Assembly: GCA_942159475.1 (NCBI GenBank) | Contig: OW804094.1 | Coordinates: 19,697,067 to 19,761,066 of the forward strand | Reading direction: 5' to 3' | Origin: Sthenelais limicola | Taxonomy: Eukaryota; Annelida; Polychaeta; Phyllodocida; Sigalionidae | DNA length: 64,000 bases | Part shown: piece by piece, positions 1 through 10,251 of the stretch | Layout: the number at the start of each line of letters is the position of its first letter | How positions within the stretch are numbered: the stretch's first letter is position 1 | Translations under genes and position numbers: made by a program | Notes under the pieces: model-generated | Database searches by the model: none | What the model saw: only the letters and a program-made list of their open reading frames with translations | What the model was told of the DNA's origin: nothing

Positions 1-2
1 TC

Positions 3-1334
3 CCAGAGGAAACTTTTAAAATGTTGCTTCTTGCTGAAGACAAAGATGGACTGAATGCTTTAGAGCTTTCAGCTAAATTAGGTCTATTTGACTTTTTTGA
101 AATCATTATTAACACCAAAGATGTATATGTAGTTCATGAGAATTCTTCATTTTGGATTTCTAGGAAGATGTATGATGTCACAGATTATGAACACCCATTG
201 GCTACAAGAAGCCATCTCTCCCCATTGGATATCCTCATGCATAACCAAGCCTTTCACACAAAGAGATTCAGTGATTTTCTTTCATCTCCCCTGATGACAG
301 AATGGTTTAGGAAGAGATTTCATGCTGGTTACTGGCCTGTGATGTTTGGCTTTCTGACATGTATTTTACATTACATACCCATTAAAACCATGATCAATAC
401 ATGCTTCTCAAAAAGGGTTTTTTATGCGCATCCCTTTCATGGTAATGAATCAATGAATGCCTCATATAGACACCTTGAAATGTATACTAATACAATGTGT
501 ACCAGTGACATATTGATCATGGTCGTTGCCTTGTTAATAGCTGTACCAAACCTATTACTCTTTCCCTTCATAATATGGGACTTGCGTAAAGTCTTGCAAC
601 TTAGCAAGCTCCCATGGAAGCGCAGGCAGCGCAGTATCAAAAGCCCAACTTTTTTTATACTGCTGCTGTATACCACTGAAATATGTGCATTTTCAAGGAT
701 TATTTTGCAAATATTTGCCATCTTTTTCGGACGGATGAATGAACTCCATGCTTTCAGTGCCCAACTGCTGGATTTGTATCTAGGGCTTTCTATTATATAT
801 TGCTTTCTTTATGTGCTGCAAATCAGCAGAATTGGCTACATTGTTATATACATTCAACAGATAGTTGCAGATACGACTGGATGTCTAGTGATTATGGCTA
901 TCATACAGGTAATCTTTGCTTCATTATTTTACCATATCTTTAGCACACCTGGGGCTGAAACCTCCAACTATGATTTCAAATCTCTATCTGGAAGTATGTA
1001 TGGAATTATGAAATTAATGGTTAACATGGCAAGTCTAGGAGAAGATATAGAACCAATTGTCAAGGTGTTACATGTTCTGTACCTTTTCATTGTTCCAATT
1101 ATGTTCCTAAATCTCATTATAGCTATACTTTCACAATCTTTGTCTGATGTATCAAGTTTTAAAGATCATATCCTGATGTTTAATCGTAATCAGTTGTGTT
1201 CTGATATATATGCCGTCTTCAGATTATCTAGATTCATGAAATTGTATAAAGGAATTTATATTCACTTTTTAAAGAAACATTTTGTCTATAACCAGGGCAA
1301 GGTCTATCTTGTGGTTGAGAGCATTAAAGATTGA
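3..1334 (+). CDS. TRP-family cation channel, C-terminal part (partial at 5' end)
   Basis: The reading frame is open from the window edge (position 3) to a TGA at 1332-1334, so only the last coding exon, about 443 residues, is visible. The start resembles an ankyrin repeat (DGLNALELSAKLGLFDFFE). It is followed by a linker and six hydrophobic segments near residues 105-125, 163-189, 211-236, 253-280, 288-308 and 353-378, counting from the Met at 21. A re-entrant pore-like stretch (SGSMYGIMKLMVNMASLGED) lies between the fifth and sixth. The order ankyrin, six membrane spans, pore loop before the last span, and S6 with NLIIAILSQSL matches transient receptor potential channels. The subfamily is unclear: TRPA-like or an orphan ankyrin TRP. 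The protein should be a plasma-membrane cation channel. The exon is uninterrupted over 1.3 kb. A family-B element fragment and an LTR retrotransposon begin within 150 bp of the stop. Confidence 0.82.
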   Translation, partial: PEETFKMLLLAEDKDGLNALELSAKLGLFDFFEIIINTKDVYVVHENSSFWISRKMYDVTDYEHPLATRSHLSPLDILMHNQAFHTKRFSDFLSSPLMTEWFRKRFHAGYWPVMFGFLTCILHYIPIKTMINTCFSKRVFYAHPFHGNESMNASYRHLEMYTNTMCTSDILIMVVALLIAVPNLLLFPFIIWDLRKVLQLSKLPWKRRQRSIKSPTFFILLLYTTEICAFSRIILQIFAIFFGRMNELHAFSAQLLDLYLGLSIIYCFLYVLQISRIGYIVIYIQQIVADTTGCLVIMAIIQVIFASLFYHIFSTPGAETSNYDFKSLSGSMYGIMKLMVNMASLGEDIEPIVKVLHVLYLFIVPIMFLNLIIAILSQSLSDVSSFKDHILMFNRNQLCSDIYAVFRLSRFMKLYKGIYIHFLKKHFVYNQGKVYLVVESIKD

Positions 1335-1384
1335 GATACACTTAACTCTGAACCAACAGAACTAATCCCTCCAGGACCATATGT

Positions 1385-1480
1385 GATCCGTTTTAGAAAA
1401 TTGAGTCATAAGTCGCAAAATATGGATTTTGAAATATCACCATATCTGAAAAGAGGAGATCAAGCCGATTCCAATGGTAG
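1385..1480 (+). repeat. Family-B inverted-repeat element, left part, split by the LTR element
   Basis: It begins GATCCGTTTTAG and contains the family-B phrases GAGTCATAAGTCGCAAAA and GATCAAGCCGATTCCAATGG. It breaks off at 1480 where the LTR retrotransposon starts. The next family-B phrase, beginning AGTAAACACTAGG, resumes at 12319 on the far side. The LTR element therefore inserted into a pre-existing B copy. Confidence 0.8.
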
Positions 1481-2101
1481 TGAAGTGATCGATAATATTA
1501 AGTATATGAAAAGGTAGAGCTTCGATCTGAATGATGTAATGAAGTAAATGAGAAGAGTTGAGGTCAAGTTGCGGTTTCAATAATATCTGCTTTATCCTGT
1601 GAATCATGCATGTTATATACAAGGTGGTACATCGAGGTAATCCAATAGGAAAGAAGGGAGCATGTCTCCCATGACACAGTTCAGTAATTAACCAATAATA
1701 AGCTGAATACTAATTAGCCAATCGTGAGGTTCTATATGGTTGACCAATGGTGGTCTATATGGTCCCACCTCCTGCTGGGACAGCAGCTGTTGTTTATACA
1801 AGTAATTAGAGGCATGGTGTGTGTAGATGATAATCAGTAACCTAGACATGCCAAGTAATTAGTAAAGATAACATATGGTTACATGTGGAGACAGCCTGTC
1901 GTCTGTCTGATAGTTATGTAATATGGCGGCAGGTGTCTCCTTACCTCTGGACATGCATAATGATTCATATTTCACATTAGTTAATCAAGATTCATAAAGT
2001 TATGGAACATCATATCATATCGCATATTAATATTCATATATGTTATGCAATATTACGTAATTAGATTTAAAGATAAGGCAAAAAGAAAAGCGGGTATAAC
2101 A
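1481..2101 (-). repeat. 3' LTR of the Gypsy-class element
   Basis: 621 bp, TG...CA ends on the plus strand (TGAAGTGATCG to GGGTATAACA). In element orientation it starts TGTTATACCC and ends CGATCACTTCA. It matches 11696-12316 apart from one base. Confidence 0.95.
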
Positions 2102-2112
2102 TTCGCCCCCAA
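2102..2112 (-). other. Polypurine tract candidate
   Basis: On the minus strand TTGGGGGCGAA directly abuts the start of the 3' LTR, the expected position for the plus-strand DNA primer of an LTR retroelement. One C interrupts the purine run. Confidence 0.6.
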
Positions 2113-2461
2113 GTCAACTATAATCTCGCCGCAGATATGTGTTGACTTTAAAGAATGGAATGATACAAGTGTGATCGCTTTGACTATCTTCGTGCGATAT
2201 GAAAAATAGAAAAATAAACATACAAAAATACAAATATAAGTACATGTAATAAGTACAGATTATAAGGTTAATCCAATCGGATAACTCTTCATAGAAAAAT
2301 AGAAATACTAGGTAATACTTTTGGCTGGGCCTTGCTTTGGCATATACCTGTATATAAAGGTGGATTCGTTGTTCAAGTCGTCGTCGTTGGACATATTCAT
2401 CATCAGTTTTGAGTCACATTAATAACATTGCTACCCTTTAGATCAATCGTTTAAAACATTC

Positions 2462-5116
2462 TTAACCTTGTTCTGTGGTAAACTGTGCTGGAGTTGAAAA
2501 GAGTTCTTTTGCTAATGCATACATGGTAAGGCCATTGTCCGTCTCTGAAATACGAGGATCATTAGCTTCAATATCAACATTATCATTCAATGCAGTCGTA
2601 GGGAGGGAAATACAATTATTAGAGCTTTGTAAAACTATGTCCTTTCTTATAGAATCGTCGTTCATTGCTGGAATTATACCGAATTTAGCTCTCCAGGCTA
2701 ATTTAATCATGTTCGGAAGCCTATATTCTACCTGTTGTCCAAATATGTTAAGGTATACGGGTCCACTCCAGGTGAAGTAGCATCTGGGTGTTGGACAGTA
2801 TGTGATCTTTGAGTCGATGAGTTTCGGTGCTGTTCCTTCTGTTATGGCATTGGCTTCATATGGGATGGTGAGGAGGGTAGTTGTGTAGTCTCTATTACCT
2901 TTATAGATTTTCAGTTTGAGTGTTGAACTCGTTTTCATTGAGCTGTGATATAGACCGAAAAATTCTCTTGCCTTTTTCACGAGAAATTTGAGAACTTTCA
3001 GTCCGCAGAAGGCTACTAGTATGATGCAGAGTATCGTGAATATATTATGAGAATCATTAAATGAGAGAAGTTGAGCCACAAGGCTTTTCGGGGTGGTGTA
3101 CGATGTGGGCAGCTGAGTGGTGATCACGATGGGTGTTGGCTTCAAAATTTCTGGGGAATCAATATTATTAAGGAATTTGTATGCTTTTGCCATGGAAAAG
3201 AATCCTGCTGGGGTGGCTGCTGCATTGATTTTATAGATACAATATACGTTGGCAAGTGCTGAGAAAATGGTTAGAATCGGAAAGGCATACCTCCATATTG
3301 GGTTGTTTAATAATCCTTCCAATAGGGGTGTTGGTCCGACTACTTCTTCAGGTAGCCTGATAGATGAGGCGTTGTCTAACAAGTTCTTTGCGAAAGCTGA
3401 TAGTGAGTATGTAGTAGTTTCGTCAATTGGCTGTAATTTGTTCAGGTTTCTTAAAAATCTGCCTAAGTTTGGTGGGTTATAGACAATTGGTGTCTTGTGT
3501 ATACTGCTTGGGGATATTAGTGGATGGTTTATCTTGAAGGCTGTCAGGAATGGGAGGTTTGTAGTATGGAGTGTGTAATGGAAGTTTAGTGAAGCGTTGC
3601 ATGGTAGTCTTGTGTTGGGCAGTACTAATCTCCCAATGGCTACTGTGCAGTGGCATGGAATTCCCATTATGGATAATGACTGAGTTCTATGTGTCTGGGA
3701 GGGTCTAGAGTGACAAGATATGGAATATTGTGTTTCATCCGTCGATACTAAAAATTCATCTTGGCTGATAGCTATGGCAAATGTCTCCGGTTTCGACATG
3801 GGTCTGAATGTGAAGGCACATAGGTCGTTTATACTGTCTTTGTAATCTAGGAAAATCGATATAAGGCATGTTGGGTTTGACTTGTGAATTCTAGGTATTG
3901 TTCTTGAACACACTCTTACTGTTTCTCCAGGGCAGGTGTGGAGATCTTCGCTTGTCAGCTCAAGAAATAGAGAAGAATCTCTTGATACGGCGATAAATTT
4001 GTGGCTATTATGTAATACTGTCGTTCCTAATGTTGGAGTTGAGTTGGTCGATATAGGGATTGGCATGGTGTTCACTTGGTAGATACTAAAGACTGTGTCG
4101 GTGGAGGATACTATTATGTCTACGTGTATGTAAAGAAAATGATCGCTGTAGACAAATAATGAAAGTTTTTGAGAATAATAATATTCGGTATTTGTTACCG
4201 CGACAGAGCTTCCGGGTGAAGATAATTTTAGTCTTTCATCCATAGCTATTAAATTCTGTTGGAATTCTGAAGGTTTTACTATGTCTGGGGTGATAACACC
4301 GGTTGACAATAGTCGGAGGGGATTAGATATTTGATTAAGTTCTTGAGAAAAATGTAATCTGTGATTCAGAGTAGTTAAAGCTTCTGTAAGAATAGCCAGC
4401 TGTGCTCTTTCATTGTCGGCGTCGGCTTGTACACTACCGAGCCTTACAGCAAAATGATTTGTCCAGTTTCCTAGTGTTTTGACAACATCAGATATAGTTG
4501 CATTTATGACGGATCTATCCTTATAGTATGTGGCATATAGTTTGTCCTGTCTGTCGGCCATCTTAGATAAAAGCTTGGCTGAGCTTATGCCATTGTTCTT
4601 TAAGTCAGAAAGTGTGGCATCGATGTTTATTACATTTGTCACAACATTATTAATATCCTCTGTGGTTGCTAAACCGAACAATCCACGGAAAAGGTCTCCC
4701 ATAAAACCAAATATAGCGTTCCGCTTTGTCCTGGCTTCAGATTTTGTGGAGAGAGGATAAGCTAGGAATAATTTGATTGTTTCTAAAGTAGCCTTAATGT
4801 TCGCTTCTATTTCTGTAATTATCTGGTCTATTTCGTTGGCTTCTTGAACAAGTAATTCGGAGAGATCAATACCTGGTTGTTCTGATGTCCTTGTGGTGAA
4901 AGGTAACATCTTGGTAGCGAAGGGTTTTGACGAAGGTGGGGATGATGGGAGGCTGTACGGAATAGCAATAACCATTTCTGCGAAGTCGTGTCCATTGACC
5001 ATTGGTGCTCTTATAGGTTCAAATATGGCTCCTACATTCTGCCTGACCGTCGGTTTTGAGGAGTAGGTCACTGGCAGTATTGCCACGAAGAGTAGCAGGA
5101 TAAACCTGTAGTACAA
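2462..5116 (-). CDS. env: Envelope-like F-type fusion glycoprotein of the Gypsy-class element
   Basis: 884 residues. An N-terminal signal peptide (residues 1-19, hydrophobic FILLLFVAILPV) leads the ectodomain. A furin-type site RTKR lies at about 129-132 and is followed at once by a Gly/Phe-rich fusion-peptide-like segment (NAIFGFMGDLFRGLFGLA). Long heptad-like helices and a cysteine-containing ectodomain come next. Two hydrophobic segments lie near 626-648 and 704-727; the second is the better transmembrane anchor, leaving a long cytoplasmic tail. This layout is that of F-type envelope proteins shared by baculoviruses and errantiviruses. It would mediate membrane fusion if expressed; that is inference. 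The ORF has no stop or frameshift. A splice acceptor falls within its first codons, so the real start may be supplied by an upstream exon. Confidence 0.85.
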   Translation of the reverse strand: MYYRFILLLFVAILPVTYSSKPTVRQNVGAIFEPIRAPMVNGHDFAEMVIAIPYSLPSSPPSSKPFATKMLPFTTRTSEQPGIDLSELLVQEANEIDQIITEIEANIKATLETIKLFLAYPLSTKSEARTKRNAIFGFMGDLFRGLFGLATTEDINNVVTNVINIDATLSDLKNNGISSAKLLSKMADRQDKLYATYYKDRSVINATISDVVKTLGNWTNHFAVRLGSVQADADNERAQLAILTEALTTLNHRLHFSQELNQISNPLRLLSTGVITPDIVKPSEFQQNLIAMDERLKLSSPGSSVAVTNTEYYYSQKLSLFVYSDHFLYIHVDIIVSSTDTVFSIYQVNTMPIPISTNSTPTLGTTVLHNSHKFIAVSRDSSLFLELTSEDLHTCPGETVRVCSRTIPRIHKSNPTCLISIFLDYKDSINDLCAFTFRPMSKPETFAIAISQDEFLVSTDETQYSISCHSRPSQTHRTQSLSIMGIPCHCTVAIGRLVLPNTRLPCNASLNFHYTLHTTNLPFLTAFKINHPLISPSSIHKTPIVYNPPNLGRFLRNLNKLQPIDETTTYSLSAFAKNLLDNASSIRLPEEVVGPTPLLEGLLNNPIWRYAFPILTIFSALANVYCIYKINAAATPAGFFSMAKAYKFLNNIDSPEILKPTPIVITTQLPTSYTTPKSLVAQLLSFNDSHNIFTILCIILVAFCGLKVLKFLVKKAREFFGLYHSSMKTSSTLKLKIYKGNRDYTTTLLTIPYEANAITEGTAPKLIDSKITYCPTPRCYFTWSGPVYLNIFGQQVEYRLPNMIKLAWRAKFGIIPAMNDDSIRKDIVLQSSNNCISLPTTALNDNVDIEANDPRISETDNGLTMYALAKELFSTPAQFTTEQG
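5105..5108 (-). promoter_or_regulatory. Putative splice acceptor for a subgenomic env mRNA
   Basis: On the minus strand a pyrimidine-rich run ends TTGTACTACAG, immediately before GTTTATCCTG inside the first codons of the envelope ORF. Errantivirus envelope genes are expressed from a spliced RNA, so this is a sensible acceptor. No donor was pinned down. Confidence 0.5.
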
Positions 5117-5905
5117 AAATAAAGAAAAATGCGAGGCTGTAGTAATTGTTCATCGGCAAGGTATATATTCCATTTGCATTTGCCAGTCATGAATAAAGTG
5201 AAAATCGCTCAAATAAAGTGCAGAGTTCCTGGTAGGTCGTAATAATCCTTTGGTTTGACTCTACCGGAAGAAAAATAAAATAAGCAATAATAATAATCTA
5301 TATGTACCTGTCCATCTTTGGATGCGACCGAGAATATTAAAATTCTGGTCTGAAATCGTGCACACACTATTAGGCTAGGTGTATTCGGTTCTCTAGAAGT
5401 CTGCTGCAGTATCTACTATTACTCTGTTGGAGGTTGGATGGGTAGTGAGGAACAGCAAGCATGCTTTGCCCTTTAAGTAATTGGGCCATAGGTTGGCTAT
5501 GTCTATGAGGCTTAGCTGTTGGCAATGCTTGTTGTTCTAAGGTGTGGTTGCTTGTTTTCTATTGGGCATTAATGCGCGACATTGAGCTTAGTCTGTCTCG
5601 TCCAGCAAGCTTTCCTAATCTCCTGTCGAGGCCTATGTGACAGTTTCGCTCATAATGCCGATATGGGGGTGTGAAATTACCAGTGCGACACATGTGTGTC
5701 TTCTGATACAAGCTATTGTTTTGTTTGTGGCTGGCAGCGTCTACTTGTCTAGAACCTTAATGAATATATCTGCAAGTGCACGATAACCGATGGTTGTACG
5801 AAAGAAAAATAATAATAAAAATAAATGAGCAATCATATAATTTCTGCAGCGATTTTTGCCTCTTATAAATATCATACGTGGTGTAGGAGAATATCTTCGA
5901 GTTAT
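5117..5905 (-). other. Pol-env intergenic stretch of the LTR element
   Basis: About 790 bp without a long ORF. It would be removed or read through depending on env splicing. I see no convincing promoter or structural RNA in it. Confidence 0.6.
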
Positions 5906-8900
5906 TTATGATCTCTTTTGGACTTTAGAATGACTCATTCGTTTCTGAACGATGTTTTCTGTTTGTAAAAGGTTGTCTTTGGGGGTTATAGTTCCCTGTT
6001 TCATTTGAAAAGATCTTTGGATTCGTGTGGGGCAATGTGCGAGCAATCTTCCAGCGAAGCGATTGTTTCTCACTTCTGTGACTTTCTTTATTCTGTCGAT
6101 ATGTATTGATCTAGTCAGTAATTTTCCTGTAGTTAAATCTCTCAATAGAACTGAGGTGTTTGATTTATATCTACATAGTATATATGGGCCCATGTAGGCG
6201 GGCTGCATTTTCTTACAAGTGTTCTTGTGTAATAAATAGGGGATATGTACGTATACCATATCTCCCGGTTGGAGGTCTGATTCGGTGGCTGTTTTGTCGT
6301 GATTGAGTTTCATTTTATGATTTTGTCGGGTTCTTCTCTTTTGAGAAGCTTGTTTGGCTAGATCTTGAGCCAGAATAGAATCGGTGAGGTGCTGCATAGC
6401 AGTCTTTGTCTCAATCGGTAGCTGTAATTGGGAGTCGGCGATGGTGTTGGGTTGTCTTCCATAAACCATAAAATGTGCTGAATAACCAGTGTTCTGGTTA
6501 GCAGTATTGTTAAGTGCGAATATCATATAAGGAAGATAAATATCCCAGGATTTCTGGTTTTGCATGGCATAAGCGCGGAGTGAGTTGCCTACGCTTTTGT
6601 TAAAATTCTCACATAATCCATTTGATTTTGGCCTGTATGGGCTCGAGAATATTTGTTGTATGCCATGTGATTTGCATCCCTCTTTGAATACTTTCCCTGT
6701 ATAGCTTGTGCCATTATCGCTTTGAATTGTTTTTGGGACTCCGTATTTACCGATAAAATTGTAAACTATCCCTTCAAAAGCTGATTTTGCATCAATTGTG
6801 GCAGTGGGGAATGCAACTGCGTATTTTGAATAGAAATCCATTATTATATGCACGTATTGGTGGCCTTTGTCTGTCTTTGGCAGTGGCCCAATAGCGTCAA
6901 TACATATTTGCTCGAAAGGAGCCGGTGCAATATCTCTGATTGTCATAGGGGATTTTCTAGTGATATTCGTCTTCTTTGCCTTCAAACATATATTGCAGGT
7001 ACTCACATATTGTTTTATGTCGCGTTTCATATGTCGCCAGTACACTCTGGGTAACATGGCGGATAGCATCTTCACCTGGCCAACGTGTCCGCTGATGGGA
7101 TGATCGTGAAAGGAATGTAATATGTGGTTGATCCATCCCTCAGGTATAACTATCTGAAGCGACAATTGTCCGTACTTTTTCCAAGCATCTATAGAAAAAT
7201 GGAATAATACATTGTTCATGACAGTAAAATGTTGGTGGTTATTTAGGACAAATGTTCTGTCCTTTTTGCATTCAGGCAGTGATTCATCGTTTAGATAATC
7301 TAACATAGCTTTGATGTATGAGGTTGCTTGCTGATCTTTCTTTAGGGTGACCACATTTCCCATGCTAGGAGGCAATTCTGTGATGAGATCCGCTATATCG
7401 TTAATCTCTGATTTTGCCTTCTCTACTAGCGATGCTTTTGCAATATCTGTGGGTAGCGTGTCGGTCATGTATTTTGAAATAGATGCTAATGCGCCCCCAG
7501 GCTCTATGTCCGCTGACTTAGGAATAGTATCTTCCGTAGTCGGTATTTCTGTTTCAATCGGATCATAGGCTTCTGGTGGCAAATTCAGAGATGTTCGTAT
7601 TTTATCTCCGAGAGAAGTCTTACTAGCTTTCTTCTCTGAGTTGTTCCCTTTAAACTTGTCTTGGCAATCGCAAAATAGGTGATGTGAGGGAGCTTTGAGA
7701 ATTGATTTGCTTTTTAGGAATTTCTGAATATCGATTGGGGCTTTAGTTGTATTGAATTTAATGATAGCTGGGGTCTCATGGAATGTAACTCTCCTTGCTA
7801 TTTTCAATTTCATTGGGGGAGGTGGTGTTTCGTTTTTATCATTGTCTTCATTATATTGTATTCTTGATAATACATCTGGTGGCACGTTTAATTTTCCTCG
7901 GACGTGATGGATTGTGAATGAGAATTGTTGTATGTCAAGTGCCCACTTGGCTAGTCTATACCTATTGTTCACGTTCGTTAACATAGGGATTAAGGCGCCA
8001 TGGTCTGTGTATAATTGGAAGTGTCTTCCTTCCAAGTAATGGCGGAAATGAAGCACTGAATACACAATTGCAAGTAATTCCCGGTCCGTTGTATTGTAGT
8101 TCTTTTCATGTTTACGTAGGCATCGGCTTGCGAATGCTACGGGTCTTAATTGGCCCTCATTATCCCTTTGACTTAACACGGATCCGATGCTAATTCCAGA
8201 CGCGTCAGTTGCAAGGACAAACTCGCGATTAAAGTTGGGATAATGCAACAATGCATCTTGGCAAATGCCGTCTTTCATCAGCTGAAAAGCTCTTTCGCAT
8301 GCATCGTCCCATTTAAATTTCTGGTCGGATTTTGTAAGGTTGTATAGGGGCTTGATAATGTGAGAAAAGCCTTTGATAAACCTTTTGTAGAATTGGCATA
8401 AGCCATTAAATGAGCGTACCTGAGAAACATTCTTTGGTGTGGGAAAATTCTTGATAGCTGTTACCTTCTTATTGTCTGGCTGTATGCCTTTTGGGGTGAC
8501 TACCATTCCTAAGAAATCTATCCTGTCAAGAAAGAATTCACATTTTGCTCGATTTAATTTCAAATTTGCTTTCCTTAGGGCAGTAAAGATTGATTTGAGA
8601 TCCTCAAAGTGTTGTTCCTCATTTTTAGATAAACATAATATGTCGTCTAGATATGGGATCGCACATCGGTATTTTAATTTATTGAGAATCATCGTTACTA
8701 ATGCACAAAATGCTTGTGGGGATGTCTTCAGTCCCATTGGTAATACTTTGTAACGATATTTCTTGTCATAGGATAAAAAGGCTGTGATATCTCTATCTTG
8801 TTCTCGAATGGGAATTTGGAAAAATCCTGATTTTGCATCCATTTTGGAGAAAATAGTGGGTTGTAAGTCGCCTATTTGTTCAAGAGAATCGTCGGCTCTG

Positions 8901-10186
8901 GGTGATATCAACGCTTGGTTTATTAGATTAGCATTTACATATCTTAGATCTGTCACTAGACGATAAGAACCGTTTGATTTCTGAACTAGAAAAGAGCGAC
9001 TAGCCCAGGGTCCTGAGGTTGTCTCCTCTAAGACTCCTTGTTTCACATAATCCTGACATATCTTATCAAATTCTTTGGCTTTATCGGGTGTCATACGATA
9101 GGGTAGGTGGTGACAGGGCACGGTGTCTGGTTTCATATGTAATGAATGTTCGTATAGATCCGTGAGCCCTAGTTGGTCATCTTCACCCACAAATACGTCT
9201 GAGAATTCTTTTAATAAACCGTCTAATCTTTTCTTCCCTGTTTGGGAGATGACTTGCTTAGGTTTTACATTGTCTATTGAATCAATATTAGCATCATGTG
9301 CTTCTGAGGATACGGTTACTATGTTTTCCTCTTCATCAAATTCTGAATCGGAATCTGATCCGGCGAAATCAGACTCGACGATAGAGCAATTGTTTTTGTC
9401 TTCAATATCAGATACTGGGGAAAATTCATTGTCGTTTGTTTTTGTATAGAGACCTAGGATTTGACCTTTGTGTACCCGATATGGCTTCTGTGAGGTATTT
9501 AGTAATATAATCGGGTGTCTGTTTCGCTCATTCGGTAACACTGCCGATCTTTGTACAATAAAAGGAACTTCTTGCTTCCTGGCCATGTTTTCTACGATAC
9601 CTTGGAGATTGGCTACTGAATAAAGGCATGTTATCTCAGCTGGAATGGCGATTTCTGCATATGGCGGTATGGTGACAGACCTAACCGCTCTTATAGGTTG
9701 ATGGTTTGGGGTGGGGTCTTTGGAGAATTTTATGCAAGCTTCGTGATTGTGAAAGAAGTCTACGCCTAATATAATTGGTCTAAATAAAGTGGGAAGGACT
9801 GCAAAGTAATGATAGAAATTGATACCTTTCAGCTTGAAGTTGATCCTAGCCAGCTTTTTGACGTGACATACGGCGTTATCTGCAAGATATACTCGAAGAG
9901 ATGTTTTAGCAAAGGAAATATCAAGTTTAGATTGCAATGAATACACAAGTTTTGCACGAATACATGAAATACTAGCCCCTGTGTCTACAAGCGCAGGAAA
10001 CGTTTGATTACCCATTGTGACTGGAATACAATAATTTTCAAGATCAATTGTCACAGTAGAATTGGGATTATCTGATTTACTCAATGTAATTTTTGCATCA
10101 CCGTTGTTCTGAGAAAGATTCTTTGCTATATTCGAGATATTTGCGTTCTCCTTATTAACATAATCATTATCAAATTCGACTTTCAA
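5906..10186 (-). CDS. pol: Pol polyprotein: protease, reverse transcriptase, RNase H, integrase
   Basis: About 1426 residues are counted from a TTG codon, but the frame is open further upstream into the gag overlap, so translation most likely enters by frameshift. Aspartic protease: VDTGAS near 67-72. Reverse transcriptase: MDAKSGFFQIPI and the catalytic YLDDIL near 510. RNase H: LATDASG, DRELLAIVYS and LYTDHGA. Integrase: an HHCC zinc finger ending CNICLKAKK near 1063, then the DDE triad in CIDAIGPLP (about 1094), QSDNGTSY (about 1154) and CENFNKS (about 1190), with D-to-E spacing close to 35. A GPY motif (MGPYILC) lies near 1332. No chromodomain follows. All key residues seen are intact. 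Integrase last in pol defines the Ty3/Gypsy order. Confidence 0.95.
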   Translation of the reverse strand: MKVEFDNDYVNKENANISNIAKNLSQNNGDAKITLSKSDNPNSTVTIDLENYCIPVTMGNQTFPALVDTGASISCIRAKLVYSLQSKLDISFAKTSLRVYLADNAVCHVKKLARINFKLKGINFYHYFAVLPTLFRPIILGVDFFHNHEACIKFSKDPTPNHQPIRAVRSVTIPPYAEIAIPAEITCLYSVANLQGIVENMARKQEVPFIVQRSAVLPNERNRHPIILLNTSQKPYRVHKGQILGLYTKTNDNEFSPVSDIEDKNNCSIVESDFAGSDSDSEFDEEENIVTVSSEAHDANIDSIDNVKPKQVISQTGKKRLDGLLKEFSDVFVGEDDQLGLTDLYEHSLHMKPDTVPCHHLPYRMTPDKAKEFDKICQDYVKQGVLEETTSGPWASRSFLVQKSNGSYRLVTDLRYVNANLINQALISPRADDSLEQIGDLQPTIFSKMDAKSGFFQIPIREQDRDITAFLSYDKKYRYKVLPMGLKTSPQAFCALVTMILNKLKYRCAIPYLDDILCLSKNEEQHFEDLKSIFTALRKANLKLNRAKCEFFLDRIDFLGMVVTPKGIQPDNKKVTAIKNFPTPKNVSQVRSFNGLCQFYKRFIKGFSHIIKPLYNLTKSDQKFKWDDACERAFQLMKDGICQDALLHYPNFNREFVLATDASGISIGSVLSQRDNEGQLRPVAFASRCLRKHEKNYNTTDRELLAIVYSVLHFRHYLEGRHFQLYTDHGALIPMLTNVNNRYRLAKWALDIQQFSFTIHHVRGKLNVPPDVLSRIQYNEDNDKNETPPPPMKLKIARRVTFHETPAIIKFNTTKAPIDIQKFLKSKSILKAPSHHLFCDCQDKFKGNNSEKKASKTSLGDKIRTSLNLPPEAYDPIETEIPTTEDTIPKSADIEPGGALASISKYMTDTLPTDIAKASLVEKAKSEINDIADLITELPPSMGNVVTLKKDQQATSYIKAMLDYLNDESLPECKKDRTFVLNNHQHFTVMNNVLFHFSIDAWKKYGQLSLQIVIPEGWINHILHSFHDHPISGHVGQVKMLSAMLPRVYWRHMKRDIKQYVSTCNICLKAKKTNITRKSPMTIRDIAPAPFEQICIDAIGPLPKTDKGHQYVHIIMDFYSKYAVAFPTATIDAKSAFEGIVYNFIGKYGVPKTIQSDNGTSYTGKVFKEGCKSHGIQQIFSSPYRPKSNGLCENFNKSVGNSLRAYAMQNQKSWDIYLPYMIFALNNTANQNTGYSAHFMVYGRQPNTIADSQLQLPIETKTAMQHLTDSILAQDLAKQASQKRRTRQNHKMKLNHDKTATESDLQPGDMVYVHIPYLLHKNTCKKMQPAYMGPYILCRYKSNTSVLLRDLTTGKLLTRSIHIDRIKKVTEVRNNRFAGRLLAHCPTRIQRSFQMKQGTITPKDNLLQTENIVQKRMSHSKVQKRS

Positions 10187-10251
10187 TATCTTGCCTAGGT
10201 CTTCATCGTTGTTTCTTGTTATCTGGGATGGGTTGGTGCGGCTTATTGGCC

